A stretch of DNA of 52,306 bases, from assembly GCF_029240175.1 (NCBI RefSeq), contig NZ_JARBTM010000019.1, forward strand, positions 1-52,306, read 5' to 3'. The position numbers and the translations under genes are program-made. This stretch comes from Anaerosolibacter sp. GTDB taxonomy: Bacteria; Bacillota; Clostridia; Peptostreptococcales; Thermotaleaceae. This document shows, in pieces, positions 7,491 through 16,758 of this stretch. How positions within the stretch are numbered: position 1 is the stretch's first letter; every line of letters starts with the position of its first letter. The notes under the pieces were generated by a model. It did not search any database, was not told the origin of the DNA, and worked only from the letters and a program-made list of their open reading frames with translations.

Positions 7491-8433
7491 ATATGCAAAG
7501 AATACCACCGGGCTCTATGCCTGTTGTAATTGTTTCTATTACCTTCCATTGCCTCATATCTATTACTGTCAGGGTATTATCTTGAATATTTGAAACAAGG
7601 ATATACTGATTATGCCGATCCTTCATAATGCTGTTGGGCATTCGACCAACATTAATCCTGCCCACTAATTTCCGATCTTCAATTCTCAATATGTGTACCG
7701 CATTGAGATCTGCATCTGTAATAAATAAATGCTTTTCTCCCTCATCCAATACCCCCTCCATGGGCATCCTGCCCAATCGAATCCGCTCCACAATCCTCAT
7801 ATAATGGGTATCAAAAATGGTGACACTTCCACCTTCTATGGCTGAAAAGCTCGTATTTACGATAAATAGGAGATTTCCCTTATCATTAAGAATAAGATGA
7901 TACGGATTTAGATTTACACGAATAGATTTTTCAATATCATTAGATTCCGTATCAATCACAGTCAAAGCATTGCTATCTAGATTGGTAACATAGATTCTCT
8001 GTCCGTCACGACTCAGCTTTACATCATGGGGCATGCCGCCCACGGGAATCTGTGCCTGCAACACTCTGCTTTCCAAGTCAATGACCGATATAGAATTGGA
8101 ATCCGCATTTGATACATACATGCTTTTATTTTTTTTACAAATCTCCATATGGGTTGGACAACTGCCTACATAAATCTCGTCAACCACTCTGTTAAGAATC
8201 AAATCAATGATACTAATGGCTCCCGCATGGGTATTTGTTGTGTACAAATACTTATTATTATAATCAATGGTAATGTGGTGGGGCCCTAGTATCGGTTTTT
8301 TGATTGTTCTGAAATAACGTCCATGATTGAGGTAAATCTTATTTTGCTCCTTCATATCATTCAAATCTACAATCGATATGGTGTCTTCTCCCATATTGCT
8401 TACAAAAACGATATTTTCAAAACCCATTACCAT
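7489..8433 (-). CDS. YVTN/YncE-type seven-bladed beta-propeller protein
   Basis: About 314 residues made of repeated blades of the YVTN type. Each has a variable strand pair ending in forms such as GGMPHDVKLSRDGQRIYVTN, VGSCPTHMEICK..MYVSN, LNPYHLILNDKGNLLFIVN and VGRMPNSIMKDRHNQYILVSN, and an S/TVID segment. No signal peptide or lipobox is visible, so it appears cytoplasmic. Family members are surface or periplasmic propellers of uncertain function, in some cases binding ligand or protein. I chose ATG 8433, which stands five bases after GGGGTG; the frame is open six codons further upstream from a TTG. Confidence 0.75.
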   Translation of the reverse strand: MVMGFENIVFVSNMGEDTISIVDLNDMKEQNKIYLNHGRYFRTIKKPILGPHHITIDYNNKYLYTTNTHAGAISIIDLILNRVVDEIYVGSCPTHMEICKKNKSMYVSNADSNSISVIDLESRVLQAQIPVGGMPHDVKLSRDGQRIYVTNLDSNALTVIDTESNDIEKSIRVNLNPYHLILNDKGNLLFIVNTSFSAIEGGSVTIFDTHYMRIVERIRLGRMPMEGVLDEGEKHLFITDADLNAVHILRIEDRKLVGRINVGRMPNSIMKDRHNQYILVSNIQDNTLTVIDMRQWKVIETITTGIEPGGILCI

Positions 8434-8589
8434 CCCATCACCCCATAGCAAAGTTGCGCCTTCCTGTTTTTGTCACTTTATATCATAGTATGCTTAAGGC
8501 TTGTTGTTGTGAATTGTTTTTATTGACCTTTATGTCCTGTTGTATTAATATATTGAATGAACTACATAAGGGAAAACAGGAGGATTATC

Positions 8590-8841
8590 ATGTATATCTA
8601 TAAGACAACGGGTGTTTGTTCAAAAGAAATTGAGTTCCACGTAGAAGCGTCTGTTTTGAAAGAAGTGAAATTTTACGCAGGATGTCCTGGCAGCCTTCAA
8701 GGAATCAGCAAGCTGATTTCTGGTATGGATGTTGATACAGCTATCGAAAAATTACAAGGGATTACCTGCGGTGGAAAAAACACATCCTGCCCAGACCAGC
8801 TGGCAAAGGCATTGATGCTCATGAAAAAAGAGATTGCATAG
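8590..8841 (+). CDS. TSCPD domain-containing protein
   Basis: An 83-residue protein consisting of one TSCPD domain: KTTGVCSKEIEFHVE, YAGCPGSLQGISKLISGMDV, LQGITCGGKNTSCPDQLAKAL. Conserved cysteines fall in GVCS, GCPG, TCGG and TSCPD. The domain also occurs at the C-terminus of vitamin-B12-dependent ribonucleotide reductases, where it is thought to act as a redox or metal module; free-standing copies are common in Clostridia with unknown role. The ATG has AGGAGGATTATC upstream; earlier in-frame ATG codons lack a ribosome site. Confidence 0.85.
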   Translation: MYIYKTTGVCSKEIEFHVEASVLKEVKFYAGCPGSLQGISKLISGMDVDTAIEKLQGITCGGKNTSCPDQLAKALMLMKKEIA

Positions 8842-8854
8842 AAGAAAAGGATTC

Positions 8855-8896
8855 ATATAAATAAGGTACCGATCTGGATCGGTACCTTATTTATAT
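8855..8896. terminator. Perfect 20-bp bidirectional terminator
   Basis: ATATAAATAAGGTACCGATC and its exact complement, two-base loop. It lies between the TSCPD gene and the convergent small ORF, whose stop codon is inside the right arm. Confidence 0.85.
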
Positions 8897-9093
8897 AATA
8901 TTCTATGATATAGATTTTCTTTGGAACAGCTTATACCTCTAAATTTAGCTTCACGGATTAATTGACTACACCGTTGCAGCGTTTCATCACTATATGCATC
9001 CTGAGCACGCATAAAATCAAAAGTATTGTGAATTTCAATAAGCAAATCATAATCCCTCAGTTTTTTATAGGGCCTAAAAGCCAGTATCTTCAT
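8887..9093 (-). CDS. Small conserved-looking protein, unknown function (68 aa)
   Basis: A 68-residue soluble protein (MKILAFRPYKKLRDYDLLIE at the N-terminus, ending in ENLYHRILYK). No family recognised. It is coding by a GGGGGAGAAATC ribosome site before ATG 9093, a natural stop at a strong terminator and an amphipathic helical composition (RSQLIREAKFRG-like). A frame extending upstream lacks a ribosome site. It may be co-transcribed with folC, about 90 bp upstream. Confidence 0.6.
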   Translation of the reverse strand: MKILAFRPYKKLRDYDLLIEIHNTFDFMRAQDAYSDETLQRCSQLIREAKFRGISCSKENLYHRILYK

Positions 9094-9181
9094 GATTTCT
9101 CCCCCGCTTCCTATTTCTATTATATTCTGCAAGGGATAAATTATGATTACTATTGTTTATTTCAAGTCCAAGATACCTACG

Positions 9182-10480
9182 CTATTTCTTCTCTTTTAAA
9201 ATACTGCGTACATCACCAATCATATACAGAGACCCGCAAAAAACAATCAAATCATCTGGTGTTGAGCAATCTAAAGCTTCTTGTATTGCATGGAAAATAC
9301 TTATGGACTTCTTGGCTGTCTTTCCATAAACCCCAATCATTTCTGCCAATTTATCTAACGCCATCGCCCTAGGATTATTTGGCTTTGTTAGAATGATGCG
9401 GTTTGCTAAAGGGACAATTTCTCCCAGCATTCCTTCCACATCCTTATCCCCCAAAATACCGATCACCAAGGTCATTGATTTTTCAGTATATAGTTTTTTA
9501 ATAGTCTTTGTTAAGGCTTGCATGCCGTGGACATTGTGGGCACCATCAATAATCGTCGTAGGATTCCTTGTAATGATTTCAAGTCTTCCCGGCCATTTCG
9601 CATTCATAAATCCATCATATAAAGCTTTTTTAGAAATGGGAATTTGATGAACCGATGCTAAAATATTTAATGCAGTTAAAGCAACCGCAGCATTTTCAAT
9701 TTGATGTTCACCTAACATAGAAATTTTTAAATTCTCTATTTTTTCATTTCCATAAAATCCATGAAAACACTGACCTGAATCATCATAGGAAACCAGTTCA
9801 ATCTGCTTAATTGGTGCTATGTTTAAGGGAGCATTAACTGCCCTGGACACCTCTTCAATAACCTCCATGGCCTCATCTTTTTGAAGATAGGTAACTACAG
9901 GGCAATTGGCCTTGATAATGCCTGCTTTTTCAAATGCGATTTTCCCTAGGGTATCCCCTAAGTAATCCATGTGGTCATAGGCGATCGGCGTAATGACAGA
10001 CACCAAAGGAGCATCGATAACATTGGTAGAATCACCCCTGCCGCCAAGCCCAACTTCTAATACCAGATAATCGATTTTTTGTCGTTTAAAATATTCAAAG
10101 CCGATGGCCGTCACCACCTCAAACTCTGTGGGGTGGTTTTTTCCATGGGACAGCATCAGCTCAACCTTTTCTTTTACAAAGGTGGTTATTTCTGCCAGAT
10201 TTTCCTTGGGAATATTTACACCATTGATTTGTATTCGCTCTGTGAACTCCTCAAGATATGGAGATGTATACAAGCCCACTCTAAATCCTTGTTCCGCCAG
10301 TACACTACGGATGTAAGCGCATGTGGAGCCTTTTCCATTGGTACCCGCAACATGGATTACCTTTAATCCTTGCTGGGGATTCCCCATGAGTTGAAGAAGA
10401 TAGTTTATATTGTCTAACCCAAGCTTGCTCCCAAATTTATAGATGCTGTGGATGTAATCCAATGCCTGTTCATAGTTCAT
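9182..10480 (-). CDS. folC: Bifunctional folylpolyglutamate / dihydrofolate synthase
   Basis: A 432-residue Mur-ligase-fold enzyme. It adds glutamate to dihydropteroate and/or to folate in the cytoplasm with ATP. Motifs: P-loop VIHVAGTNGKGSTCAYIRSV (near residue 40), the Mur/FolC magnesium and substrate region RGDSTNVIDAPLVSVITPI with YDHMDYLGDT, FEKAGIIK, GEHQIENAAVAL, WPGRLEI and the C-terminal domain TIIDGAHNVHGM. Length is normal. It lies downstream of valS with a 61-bp gap that contains a hairpin but no clear T-run, so valS-folC is probably one operon, an arrangement common in Firmicutes. The ATG has GGAGGAAAAAGAGG upstream. Confidence 0.95.
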   Translation of the reverse strand: MNYEQALDYIHSIYKFGSKLGLDNINYLLQLMGNPQQGLKVIHVAGTNGKGSTCAYIRSVLAEQGFRVGLYTSPYLEEFTERIQINGVNIPKENLAEITTFVKEKVELMLSHGKNHPTEFEVVTAIGFEYFKRQKIDYLVLEVGLGGRGDSTNVIDAPLVSVITPIAYDHMDYLGDTLGKIAFEKAGIIKANCPVVTYLQKDEAMEVIEEVSRAVNAPLNIAPIKQIELVSYDDSGQCFHGFYGNEKIENLKISMLGEHQIENAAVALTALNILASVHQIPISKKALYDGFMNAKWPGRLEIITRNPTTIIDGAHNVHGMQALTKTIKKLYTEKSMTLVIGILGDKDVEGMLGEIVPLANRIILTKPNNPRAMALDKLAEMIGVYGKTAKKSISIFHAIQEALDCSTPDDLIVFCGSLYMIGDVRSILKEKK

Positions 10481-10513
10481 CCTCTTTTTCCTCCGCTTTT
10501 CCCTATTTAGAAC

Positions 10514-10534
10514 AGCCGGGTCTTAGACCCGGCT
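10514..10534 (-). other. GC-rich hairpin between valS and folC
   Basis: AGCCGGGTCT-T-AGACCCGGCT, ten perfect base pairs. On the transcribed minus strand it is followed by GTTCTAAATAG, not a T-run, so it is more likely a processing site or partial attenuator than a full terminator. Confidence 0.5.
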
Positions 10535-10541
10535 ATTTTTA

Positions 10542-13199
10542 CTATATTTTCTTTTTCAGTTGTTCTAATCTCTCCACTACCTTTTCCATCATGTTCTGAT
10601 AGTTCCTTTGCTTTTCTGTTTCCTCTTGGATTACCTCTTGGGGTGCTTTTGCCAAGAACCCTTGGTTAGAGAGTTTTCCACTTACCCGCTTCAGCTCTCC
10701 TTCAAGCTTTGTCTTCTCTTTTTCCAGTCTTTCAATTTCCTTTTCAAAGTCTACAAGGTCATCTAACGGTAAAAAGATTTCTGCACCCTTTGTTACTGCT
10801 GATATGGCATCTTCTGGGATATCCTTCTTCTCATTCAAAATCACAACATCAGATGCACTGGCCAAGGTAATAAAATACTCTTTCCCTTTAGATAAGGCCT
10901 CAAAAGCTTCACCAGATGCCACTGCAATTACCCTTGCTTTTCTAGAAGGAATAACATTCATCTCTGAACGAATATTACGAATGCTTCGAATCGCCTCCAT
11001 AATAATTTCCATGTTTTGTACTTCTCCAGGGAAGTTTAACTCTCCTGTATATTGAGGCCATGCCGCAATCATGACACTCTCTTCCTTTGTAGTCGGAAGA
11101 TGCTGCCATATTTCCTCCGTGATAAATGGCATAAAAGGATGCAACAGCTTTAATATATTCTCTAATACATAAGTTAAGGTATATAAGGCTGCTCTTCTTG
11201 TATTTATCTCTTGCCCATAAAGCCTTGGCTTTACTAGCTCAATATACCAGTCACAGTATTCACTCCAAATAAAGTCATAGACTTTCTGAACAGCCATTCC
11301 CAACTCAAATTTATCAAGATTCTCCGTTATTTCCCTGGTTACGGTATTCATTCTGGATAAAATCCACTGATCTGCCAAGGTAAAATGGGGCTTGCTTTCC
11401 TCCATGCTGAGTCCTTCTTCATTTAAGTTCATCAATACAAATCGTGTTGCATTCCATAGCTTGTTGGCAAAATTTCTGCTGGCCTCTACTCTTTCCATGT
11501 AAAAACGCATATCATTTCCCGGGGAATTTCCTGTAGCTAAGGTAAACCGTAACGCATCTGCCCCATATTGATCAATAATGTCTAATGGATCGATTCCATT
11601 ACCCAAGGATTTACTCATTTTTCTCCCCTGTCCATCTCGAACAAGCCCATGAACAAAGACATATTTAAACGGAATATCTTCCATTTGCTCTAATCCTGAG
11701 AATACCATCCTTACAACCCAGAAGAAAATGATATCATATCCAGTTACCAATACATCGGTAGGATAGAAATACTTGAGATCCTGCGTTTCATCCGGCCATC
11801 CTAGGGTTGAGAAAGGCCATAGGGCTGAACTAAACCAAGTGTCCAATACATCTTCATCCTGCTTGAATGTCTTACCTTGACATTTATGGCAGTTTTCAGG
11901 CATTTCCCTCGATACCATAAGTTCCCCACAATCTTGACAGTAATATGCAGGAATTCTGTGTCCCCACCACAGCTGTCGAGAAATACACCAATCCTTGATA
12001 TTTTCTAACCAATGAAGGTATATTTTACTGAAACGGTCTGGGACAAACTTTAATCGACCATTATGAATCACTTCGATGGCTGGTTTCGCCAGTTCTTCCA
12101 TCTTAACAAACCACTGATCAGACAGCCTTGGCTCAACAACAGTATCACAACGGTAACAAATTCCTACATTGTGCTGATGCTCTTTCACTTGCATTAGGAA
12201 TCCTTGGTCTTCTAAATCCTGTACCAATGCCTTTCTACATGCATAACGATCCATGCCCTCATATTTTCCGGCATGCTCATTCATGGTAGCATTTCCATGC
12301 ATCACAGTGATCTGCGGTAGGTTATGTCTTAATCCTACTTCGAAGTCATTTGGGTCATGGGCTGGTGTGATCTTTACAGCCCCCGTACCAAATTCCTTGT
12401 CTACATATTCATCAGCAATAACAGGTATTTCACGATTTACAATCGGTAATATCAAAGTTCTTCCAATAAGGTGACCATATCTTTCATCCTCTGGGTGAAC
12501 GGCAACCGCTGTATCTCCCAACATTGTTTCCGGTCTTGTTGTTGCAATTTCAATATATTCATCTGAATCCTTTACTGGGTATTTAATATGCCAAAAATGC
12601 CCTTGCTTCTCTTCATGTTCTACCTCTGCATCAGAGAGGGAAGTCATGCAATCTGGACACCAGTTAATTAAGCGATTTCCTCTGTAGATATATCCTTTCT
12701 CATAAAGCTTAATGAATACTTCCATAACTGCTTTACTGCAGCCTTCGTCCATGGTGAATCTTTCCCTGGACCAATCACAGGAATTTCCAAGTTTCTTCAT
12801 CTGATCTACGATTCTGCCGCCGTATTCTTCTTTCCATGCCCATGCACGCTTTAAGAATTCTTCTCTGCCTAAATCTTGCTTACTCAAGCCTTCCTCTTCC
12901 TGGATCTTTTCTACTACCTTTACCTCCGTGGCAATACTGGCATGATCTGTACCAGGCAGCCATAGTGCCTCATAACCCTGCATTCTCTTCCAACGAATGA
13001 GAATATCCTGTAAACTGTGGTCTAGGGCATGACCCATATGGAGCTGACCCGTGATATTCGGTGGCGGCAACACGATGGTAAATGGCTTCTTATTCTCATT
13101 TGCCTCTGCTTTAAAATAGCCTCTTTCCATCCATTCTTCATAAATTCTTTTTTCAAAATCTTGGGGACTATAGGTTTTGTCCAAGTTTCTGATTTCCAT
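10542..13199 (-). CDS. valS: Valyl-tRNA synthetase
   Basis: An 885-residue class Ia aminoacyl-tRNA synthetase charging tRNA-Val. The HIGH-type motif is [14 protein letters not shown] (about residues 46-59) and the KMSKS motif is [14 protein letters not shown] (about 525). The CP1 editing region (about 190-380, with [17 protein letters not shown]), the zinc-like cysteine pairs CPDC and CQDC..CHKC, the anticodon-binding domain, and the C-terminal coiled coil typical of ValRS ([20 protein letters not shown] onward) are all present. The length is usual. Expression is expected to be controlled by the valine T-box at 13453-13712, with a small membrane-protein gene in between. Confidence 0.98.
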   Translation of the reverse strand: MEIRNLDKTYSPQDFEKRIYEEWMERGYFKAEANENKKPFTIVLPPPNITGQLHMGHALDHSLQDILIRWKRMQGYEALWLPGTDHASIATEVKVVEKIQEEEGLSKQDLGREEFLKRAWAWKEEYGGRIVDQMKKLGNSCDWSRERFTMDEGCSKAVMEVFIKLYEKGYIYRGNRLINWCPDCMTSLSDAEVEHEEKQGHFWHIKYPVKDSDEYIEIATTRPETMLGDTAVAVHPEDERYGHLIGRTLILPIVNREIPVIADEYVDKEFGTGAVKITPAHDPNDFEVGLRHNLPQITVMHGNATMNEHAGKYEGMDRYACRKALVQDLEDQGFLMQVKEHQHNVGICYRCDTVVEPRLSDQWFVKMEELAKPAIEVIHNGRLKFVPDRFSKIYLHWLENIKDWCISRQLWWGHRIPAYYCQDCGELMVSREMPENCHKCQGKTFKQDEDVLDTWFSSALWPFSTLGWPDETQDLKYFYPTDVLVTGYDIIFFWVVRMVFSGLEQMEDIPFKYVFVHGLVRDGQGRKMSKSLGNGIDPLDIIDQYGADALRFTLATGNSPGNDMRFYMERVEASRNFANKLWNATRFVLMNLNEEGLSMEESKPHFTLADQWILSRMNTVTREITENLDKFELGMAVQKVYDFIWSEYCDWYIELVKPRLYGQEINTRRAALYTLTYVLENILKLLHPFMPFITEEIWQHLPTTKEESVMIAAWPQYTGELNFPGEVQNMEIIMEAIRSIRNIRSEMNVIPSRKARVIAVASGEAFEALSKGKEYFITLASASDVVILNEKKDIPEDAISAVTKGAEIFLPLDDLVDFEKEIERLEKEKTKLEGELKRVSGKLSNQGFLAKAPQEVIQEETEKQRNYQNMMEKVVERLEQLKKKI

Positions 13200-13229
13200 A
13201 AAAACACTCCCTTTGTCAAATTTTAAAAA

Positions 13230-13427
13230 TTATTCTTGTCCACGTAAATAGATTGGAATATCATTTCTAAAAAGAATTATCGCACCTATCACTGCACAAG
13301 TAAGGCCAATCAGTTTAATTTTTATTTCCTGATTCTGTCCCCTGCCAGGGACAAGTCTTGTGATCAGTTTGCTGCCATATACCAAACACGCGCCCACCAA
13401 TAGCAATATCAATCCCACAATAAACAT
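13230..13427 (-). CDS. Small membrane protein between the T-box and valS (65 aa)
   Basis: About 65 residues with two hydrophobic spans (MFIVGLILLLVGACLVYGSK and IGLTCAVIGAIILF) joined by a basic polar loop. No family recognised. ATG 13427 is preferred because GAGGTG stands six bases before it; an in-frame GTG at 13436 lies within that ribosome site. It is the first gene after the valine T-box terminator, 30 bp before valS, so its expression should rise with valine starvation along with valS. A role linked to amino-acid or cell-envelope state can only be guessed. Confidence 0.65.
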   Translation of the reverse strand: MFIVGLILLLVGACLVYGSKLITRLVPGRGQNQEIKIKLIGLTCAVIGAIILFRNDIPIYLRGQE

Positions 13428-13452
13428 ATCCTTCACCTCAATGGAACAAAAT

Positions 13453-13712
13453 AAAAAAACCCTTCAATCCTCAATTTAAGGACGAAGGGTTACTCGCGGT
13501 ACCACCTTAATTCCAGAATAAACTCTGGCGCTTTGATGATCTATAACGGGATTACCCGGCTGAACCTAATCAAACGTTTCTCAGTTCAGCAACTCAGAAG
13601 CTACCTTCGACTACACTTACCTAAGGAACCTTTCAGCCCATGAATTCCTCTCTCTAAAGGTAGTATATAATCTACTCCTCTTCATCAACGTCATTGATAA
13701 AATCCTTATTTC
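13453..13712 (-). promoter_or_regulatory. T-box riboswitch, valine specifier (GUA), controlling valS
   Basis: S-turn AGTAGA (13671-13676), AGAGAG bulge, apical stem AGGAAT/TTCCTT, specifier GAAG-GUA-GC with GUA at 13602-13604, T-box AAGGTGGTACCGCG (13493-13508) and terminator AACCCTTCGTCCT.. with T-run (13453-13491). The valine codon agrees with valS downstream, which validates the alignment used for the first T-box. Confidence 0.97.
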
Positions 13713-13831
13713 CCACTATTATATATGATGTACTTCAAAAGTCAAGATGGTTAGTGATATTTCATGTATTGATATGTGATAATATCGTTTTCTTTTGATT
13801 TAAGATATTAAACTATAAGGGTTTGATTCCT

Positions 13832-13942
13832 ATTTGGTTAGAAGTTAGACGTTAGATGTATCAAGGTCAGTCTAATAGGTCTAAAACTTCTAAAAGCTCA
13901 ACAGATAGACATGAAAACCTCTAACTTCTAACTCCTAATCCT
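13832..13942. repeat. Inverted heptamer-like repeats overlapping the end of the phosphatidyltransferase gene
   Basis: Left side: GTTAGAA-GTTAGAC-GTTAGAT, a run of three 7-base units. Right side: CTAACTTCTAACTCCTAATCC, roughly its complement, about 60 bases away. The right copy includes the stop codon and last codons of the downstream minus-strand gene. The rest of the gap up to the T-box (13713-13831) is AT-rich with nothing recognised. Confidence 0.5.
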
Positions 13943-14452
13943 ATGCATCTGCCTAAAGCTTGATAAATAATTATAGAAGGCCAATAGGGTAAAACAAACT
14001 GCCAAAACCATGATATAAATAGCAAAGGGAAGATGGAATACCACAGCCAATATTGCTACATACATCATTACCGTTGCCATTTTGCCGTAATGATTGGCTG
14101 GTATAACCACTTTGTCTCCATAATAATAGAGTATCAATGCACCAAGGATCATAAACAATTCTTTCATCCCAATCACAACAATGACCCACAGGGGAAGAAT
14201 TCCTTTATCCGTAAAGGCAAACAGTACCGTTAACTGCATCAGTTTGTCTGCCAAAGGATCCATCGCCTGACCCCATTTAGTAATCATATTATATCTTCGA
14301 GCGATATATCCATCTAATACATCTGTAAACCCTGCAAACAAAAAAATTCCGGTGGCTGCCATTATATTTCCTTGTCCATTTCCATACAAAACATATATAA
14401 AAGCAGGAATCAATAGAAAACGAATAAAGGTCAATAAATTTGCTATATTCAT
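13928..14452 (-). CDS. CDP-alcohol phosphatidyltransferase (PgsA-like)
   Basis: A 174-residue membrane enzyme with about five spans and the complete CDP-alcohol phosphotransferase signature DVLDGYIARRYN followed by G..MDPLADK (D-x2-D-G-x2-A-R-x8-G-x3-D-x3-D). The family transfers a phosphatidyl group from CDP-diacylglycerol to an alcohol, most often glycerol-3-phosphate (PgsA). The length fits PgsA, but substrates cannot be told from motifs, and a second paralogue may be the housekeeping enzyme. ATG with AAAGGGGTGGCAG. The last residues (HRIRS) and TAG come from a dispersed repeat. Confidence 0.85.
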   Translation of the reverse strand: MNIANLLTFIRFLLIPAFIYVLYGNGQGNIMAATGIFLFAGFTDVLDGYIARRYNMITKWGQAMDPLADKLMQLTVLFAFTDKGILPLWVIVVIGMKELFMILGALILYYYGDKVVIPANHYGKMATVMMYVAILAVVFHLPFAIYIMVLAVCFTLLAFYNYLSSFRQMHRIRS

Positions 14453-14581
14453 CTGCCACCCCTTTCTTGCCTATCTTACATATTTTACCTATATTATTAT
14501 TATACACCAGAATTTACGATTGTGCCTAAAATTCCTCTATTCTATCATGCCTTGTTATGAAAAATTTAATACAAAGCCAAG

Positions 14582-14613
14582 AAAAAAACTATCCCTGAGA
14601 GGATAGTTTTTTT
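14582..14613 (-). terminator. Terminator of the PRC-barrel gene
   Basis: AAAAAACTATCC / GGATAGTTTTTTT with a six-base loop, T-run on the minus strand, directly after the stop codon. Confidence 0.85.
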
Positions 14614-14615
14614 GA

Positions 14616-15335
14616 TTATTGCACGCTTATTGTTAACTCCATAAATTTTCCTGCCTCTTCAGCAGCGTTTATTACTTCTTCGGTAACAATCTGGCCTTCG
14701 TAAGCGATGAGCACCTCACCATCAAGGATCGTCTTCACCACTTCTCGACCTAACAAATACTCTTTCTGTTTTCTTTCAATGGCCTCTGCTGTATCTTCTG
14801 AATTTTGTTCCCATGCTGATTCCTCTGCTTTACTGCCTTTTAAAACCTCCTCTATGGAGGCCATCAGTTTATCATGGATATCATGTTCCGCGATGGTCAC
14901 TTCTTTTCCAAAGGTAATAATGGATTCGGAGGATATAAACTTCTTATCCCCATCTTTGCTAATTTCACAACCCAATATTCTTCCATCTTCATCATCGATG
15001 AAGATTTCAGTAATCAATCCAAGGTTCTTCCCCTTTTTGGTGAAAATTTTAGAATTGACGACAGCAACGTTTTTGCCTAAAAGCTCCACCACTTTTTGAT
15101 CCTTTTGGGCATCAACAACCAAATCAGATGTTTCAATCATCAGCGCTTCATCGCCAACACCCATTATTTTGCTCATAGGTACAACCTTTACATTAAACAT
15201 TGACTGGTCATCCACAAGAAAATATTCTAATCTGCCATTCTTCGGTTCAATGACAACATCCTTAATTTTACCAACCTCTTTGCCCTCAAATACACTGATA
15301 ATTGGCAAATGAATGATTTCTTTTAAGCTCTTCAC
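14616..15335 (-). CDS. PRC-barrel domain protein
   Basis: A 239-residue soluble protein. It has two PRC-barrel-like beta modules: residues about 1-75 (EIIHLPIISVFEGKEVGKIK, VVIEPKNGRLEYFLV) and about 85-160 (NSKIFTKKGKNLGLITEIFI, GRILGCEIS). A helical C-terminal region follows (EAIERKQKEYLLGREVVKTI, VTEEVINAAEEAGK). PRC-barrels occur in photosynthetic reaction-centre H subunits, RimM and sporulation YlmC/YmxH-like proteins, mostly binding partners. This tandem form is common in Clostridia without a known function. It is 20 bp after the TPR gene and likely in its operon. Confidence 0.8.
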   Translation of the reverse strand: MKSLKEIIHLPIISVFEGKEVGKIKDVVIEPKNGRLEYFLVDDQSMFNVKVVPMSKIMGVGDEALMIETSDLVVDAQKDQKVVELLGKNVAVVNSKIFTKKGKNLGLITEIFIDDEDGRILGCEISKDGDKKFISSESIITFGKEVTIAEHDIHDKLMASIEEVLKGSKAEESAWEQNSEDTAEAIERKQKEYLLGREVVKTILDGEVLIAYEGQIVTEEVINAAEEAGKFMELTISVQ

Positions 15336-15355
15336 TTCCTTTTCCCCCTTATATC

Positions 15356-16117
15356 CTAGCTTTTCAAAATGTTTGCAATTTCTTCTATTTGCTGACTCTG
15401 CATCACTTCTCTATGCTGCTGTACAAAGCAATACAACACATTTTCCGCCTGCTTAGATTGGCCGATTTCTTTGTAAATAGCTGCAATATTTATACAGCTG
15501 ATATATTCTTGATCAAATGTAGCAGCGCCCTTTAGCAATGTCATAAATCCTTCCAATGCCTTTATGTAATTCCCTTCTTTTTTGAATATAATGGCTTGTT
15601 CATAAGGATCTACAACAGCTACAGATACTACTTGTTCTATGCTTGAAACATCCTCAACCTGTTCCTGATTGATTTCTTCCATATAGAGGGAATCGAAATA
15701 TTCTCCGAACAGCGCCATATCCTCATCTTGAATCTGAGGAATTTCTAAAACTTCTTCCACCAACGATGGTGATTCAATGATAGATGCATACTGAAGTTCA
15801 GTCAATAATTCTATAGGGGGCGGCAACATTACACGTTCTTGGAACAAGGACGGCTTCGATGCTAAATTGCCCATTCCTTCGGGCACCAATATAGAATGCC
15901 TACTGTTTAGCATAAATACAGCAGTAACGATTACTATAGTATATAGAATTGTAACATTTTTGAAATTGTAATAGATTGCAAGAAAGGGAAATGTAAATCC
16001 GGTAGTCGTACCTAATAATGTGCTATTCATAAACAATTTTTTGCTGATTCCCATTCTGAAAAAGATTTTGTCATATGAAAAATAAAGCAATACATTTACT
16101 ACAGCAATAAACAACAC
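15356..16117 (-). CDS. Membrane-anchored TPR-like protein
   Basis: About 253 residues. The N-terminal half holds three hydrophobic segments (about residues 1-14, 33-50, 55-70). An acidic linker rich in Glu (about 100-150) leads to a TPR-like helical domain (YEQAIIFKKEGNYIKALEGF, YISCINIAAIYKEIGQSKQA). It probably displays a protein-interaction module in the cytoplasm. The start is uncertain: the frame opens at GTG 16117, but the strong AAGGAGGG site fits an ATG that gives only a two-codon ORF (ATG GGA TAG) whose stop overlaps this GTG. No specific family recognised. Confidence 0.65.
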   Translation of the reverse strand: MLFIAVVNVLLYFSYDKIFFRMGISKKLFMNSTLLGTTTGFTFPFLAIYYNFKNVTILYTIVIVTAVFMLNSRHSILVPEGMGNLASKPSLFQERVMLPPPIELLTELQYASIIESPSLVEEVLEIPQIQDEDMALFGEYFDSLYMEEINQEQVEDVSSIEQVVSVAVVDPYEQAIIFKKEGNYIKALEGFMTLLKGAATFDQEYISCINIAAIYKEIGQSKQAENVLYCFVQQHREVMQSQQIEEIANILKS

Positions 16118-16245
16118 TATCCCATTTATTAACCCTCCTTTTTAGACAGATTTCTCACATTATCACTGTTCATTTCTACATAATACAACAAATTCCTTTG
16201 ATTATCTGCCAATTCATGAAATATGAGTCCTTGTGCCCATAAAAA

Positions 16246-16274
16246 AACAAGCCATAGGTCCTATGACTTGTTTT
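16246..16274 (-). terminator. Terminator of the flavin reductase gene
   Basis: AAAACAAG-C-CATAGG / CCTATG-A-CTTGTTTT with a short loop; on the minus strand it is followed by a long T-run (complement of TAAAAAAAC). Confidence 0.8.
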
Positions 16275-16758
16275 AATAATCTGTGGTTCCCATTTTATCC
16301 GACATGATCAAAGGCTTTTTAGCATCATCATAATCAGCGGCCAGCACCTCCGCTATAAAAAGGGTATGATCCCCTGCTGTAAGGCTATCCTTTACACGGC
16401 ATTCGAGGTTAGCGACAGCACCTTTAATATGAAAACCCTTCACCAACTGAGCTTCCTTCGTCATGATATCCATATCATCGAACTTGTCTATTGTATAAGC
16501 TGTCTTTGTGCCGCAAGAAAGGGCCAAACCATCTTGATCTTCAGAAAGCAGTGCTAGGACAAACTCCCCTGTTTCCTGAATCAATGGGTGAATATACCTT
16601 TCTGGAGCAATACTAACCATAATCAAGGGCGGCTGATTAGAAACCTTTGATATCCATGCAACTGTAGTTGCATCTCTTTTCTCATCAGTTTTTGCAACAA
16701 CCAACCCCACAGGATTTACAATTTTCCGAAGTCCTTTTTTAATCTGATCGTCATTCAT
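16273..16758 (-). CDS. Flavin reductase-like FMN-binding protein
   Basis: A 161-residue protein of the split-barrel flavin reductase-like family. Seen: NPVGLVVAKTDEKRDATTVA (flavin-binding strand and loop), W-SKVSNQPPLIMVSIAPERY, TGEFVLALLSED, LECRVKDSLTAGDHTLFIAE. Members reduce or carry FMN, or act as flavoredoxin electron carriers in anaerobes. The length is typical. Its start overlaps the end of the upstream 121-aa gene by eight bases (ATGA-type coupling), so they are one unit. Confidence 0.85.
   Translation of the reverse strand: MNDDQIKKGLRKIVNPVGLVVAKTDEKRDATTVAWISKVSNQPPLIMVSIAPERYIHPLIQETGEFVLALLSEDQDGLALSCGTKTAYTIDKFDDMDIMTKEAQLVKGFHIKGAVANLECRVKDSLTAGDHTLFIAEVLAADYDDAKKPLIMSDKMGTTDY

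Noticed and set aside
10514-10534. Terminator between valS and folC
   Set aside because: No T-run on the transcribed strand, so I list it only as a hairpin and keep valS-folC as one likely unit.
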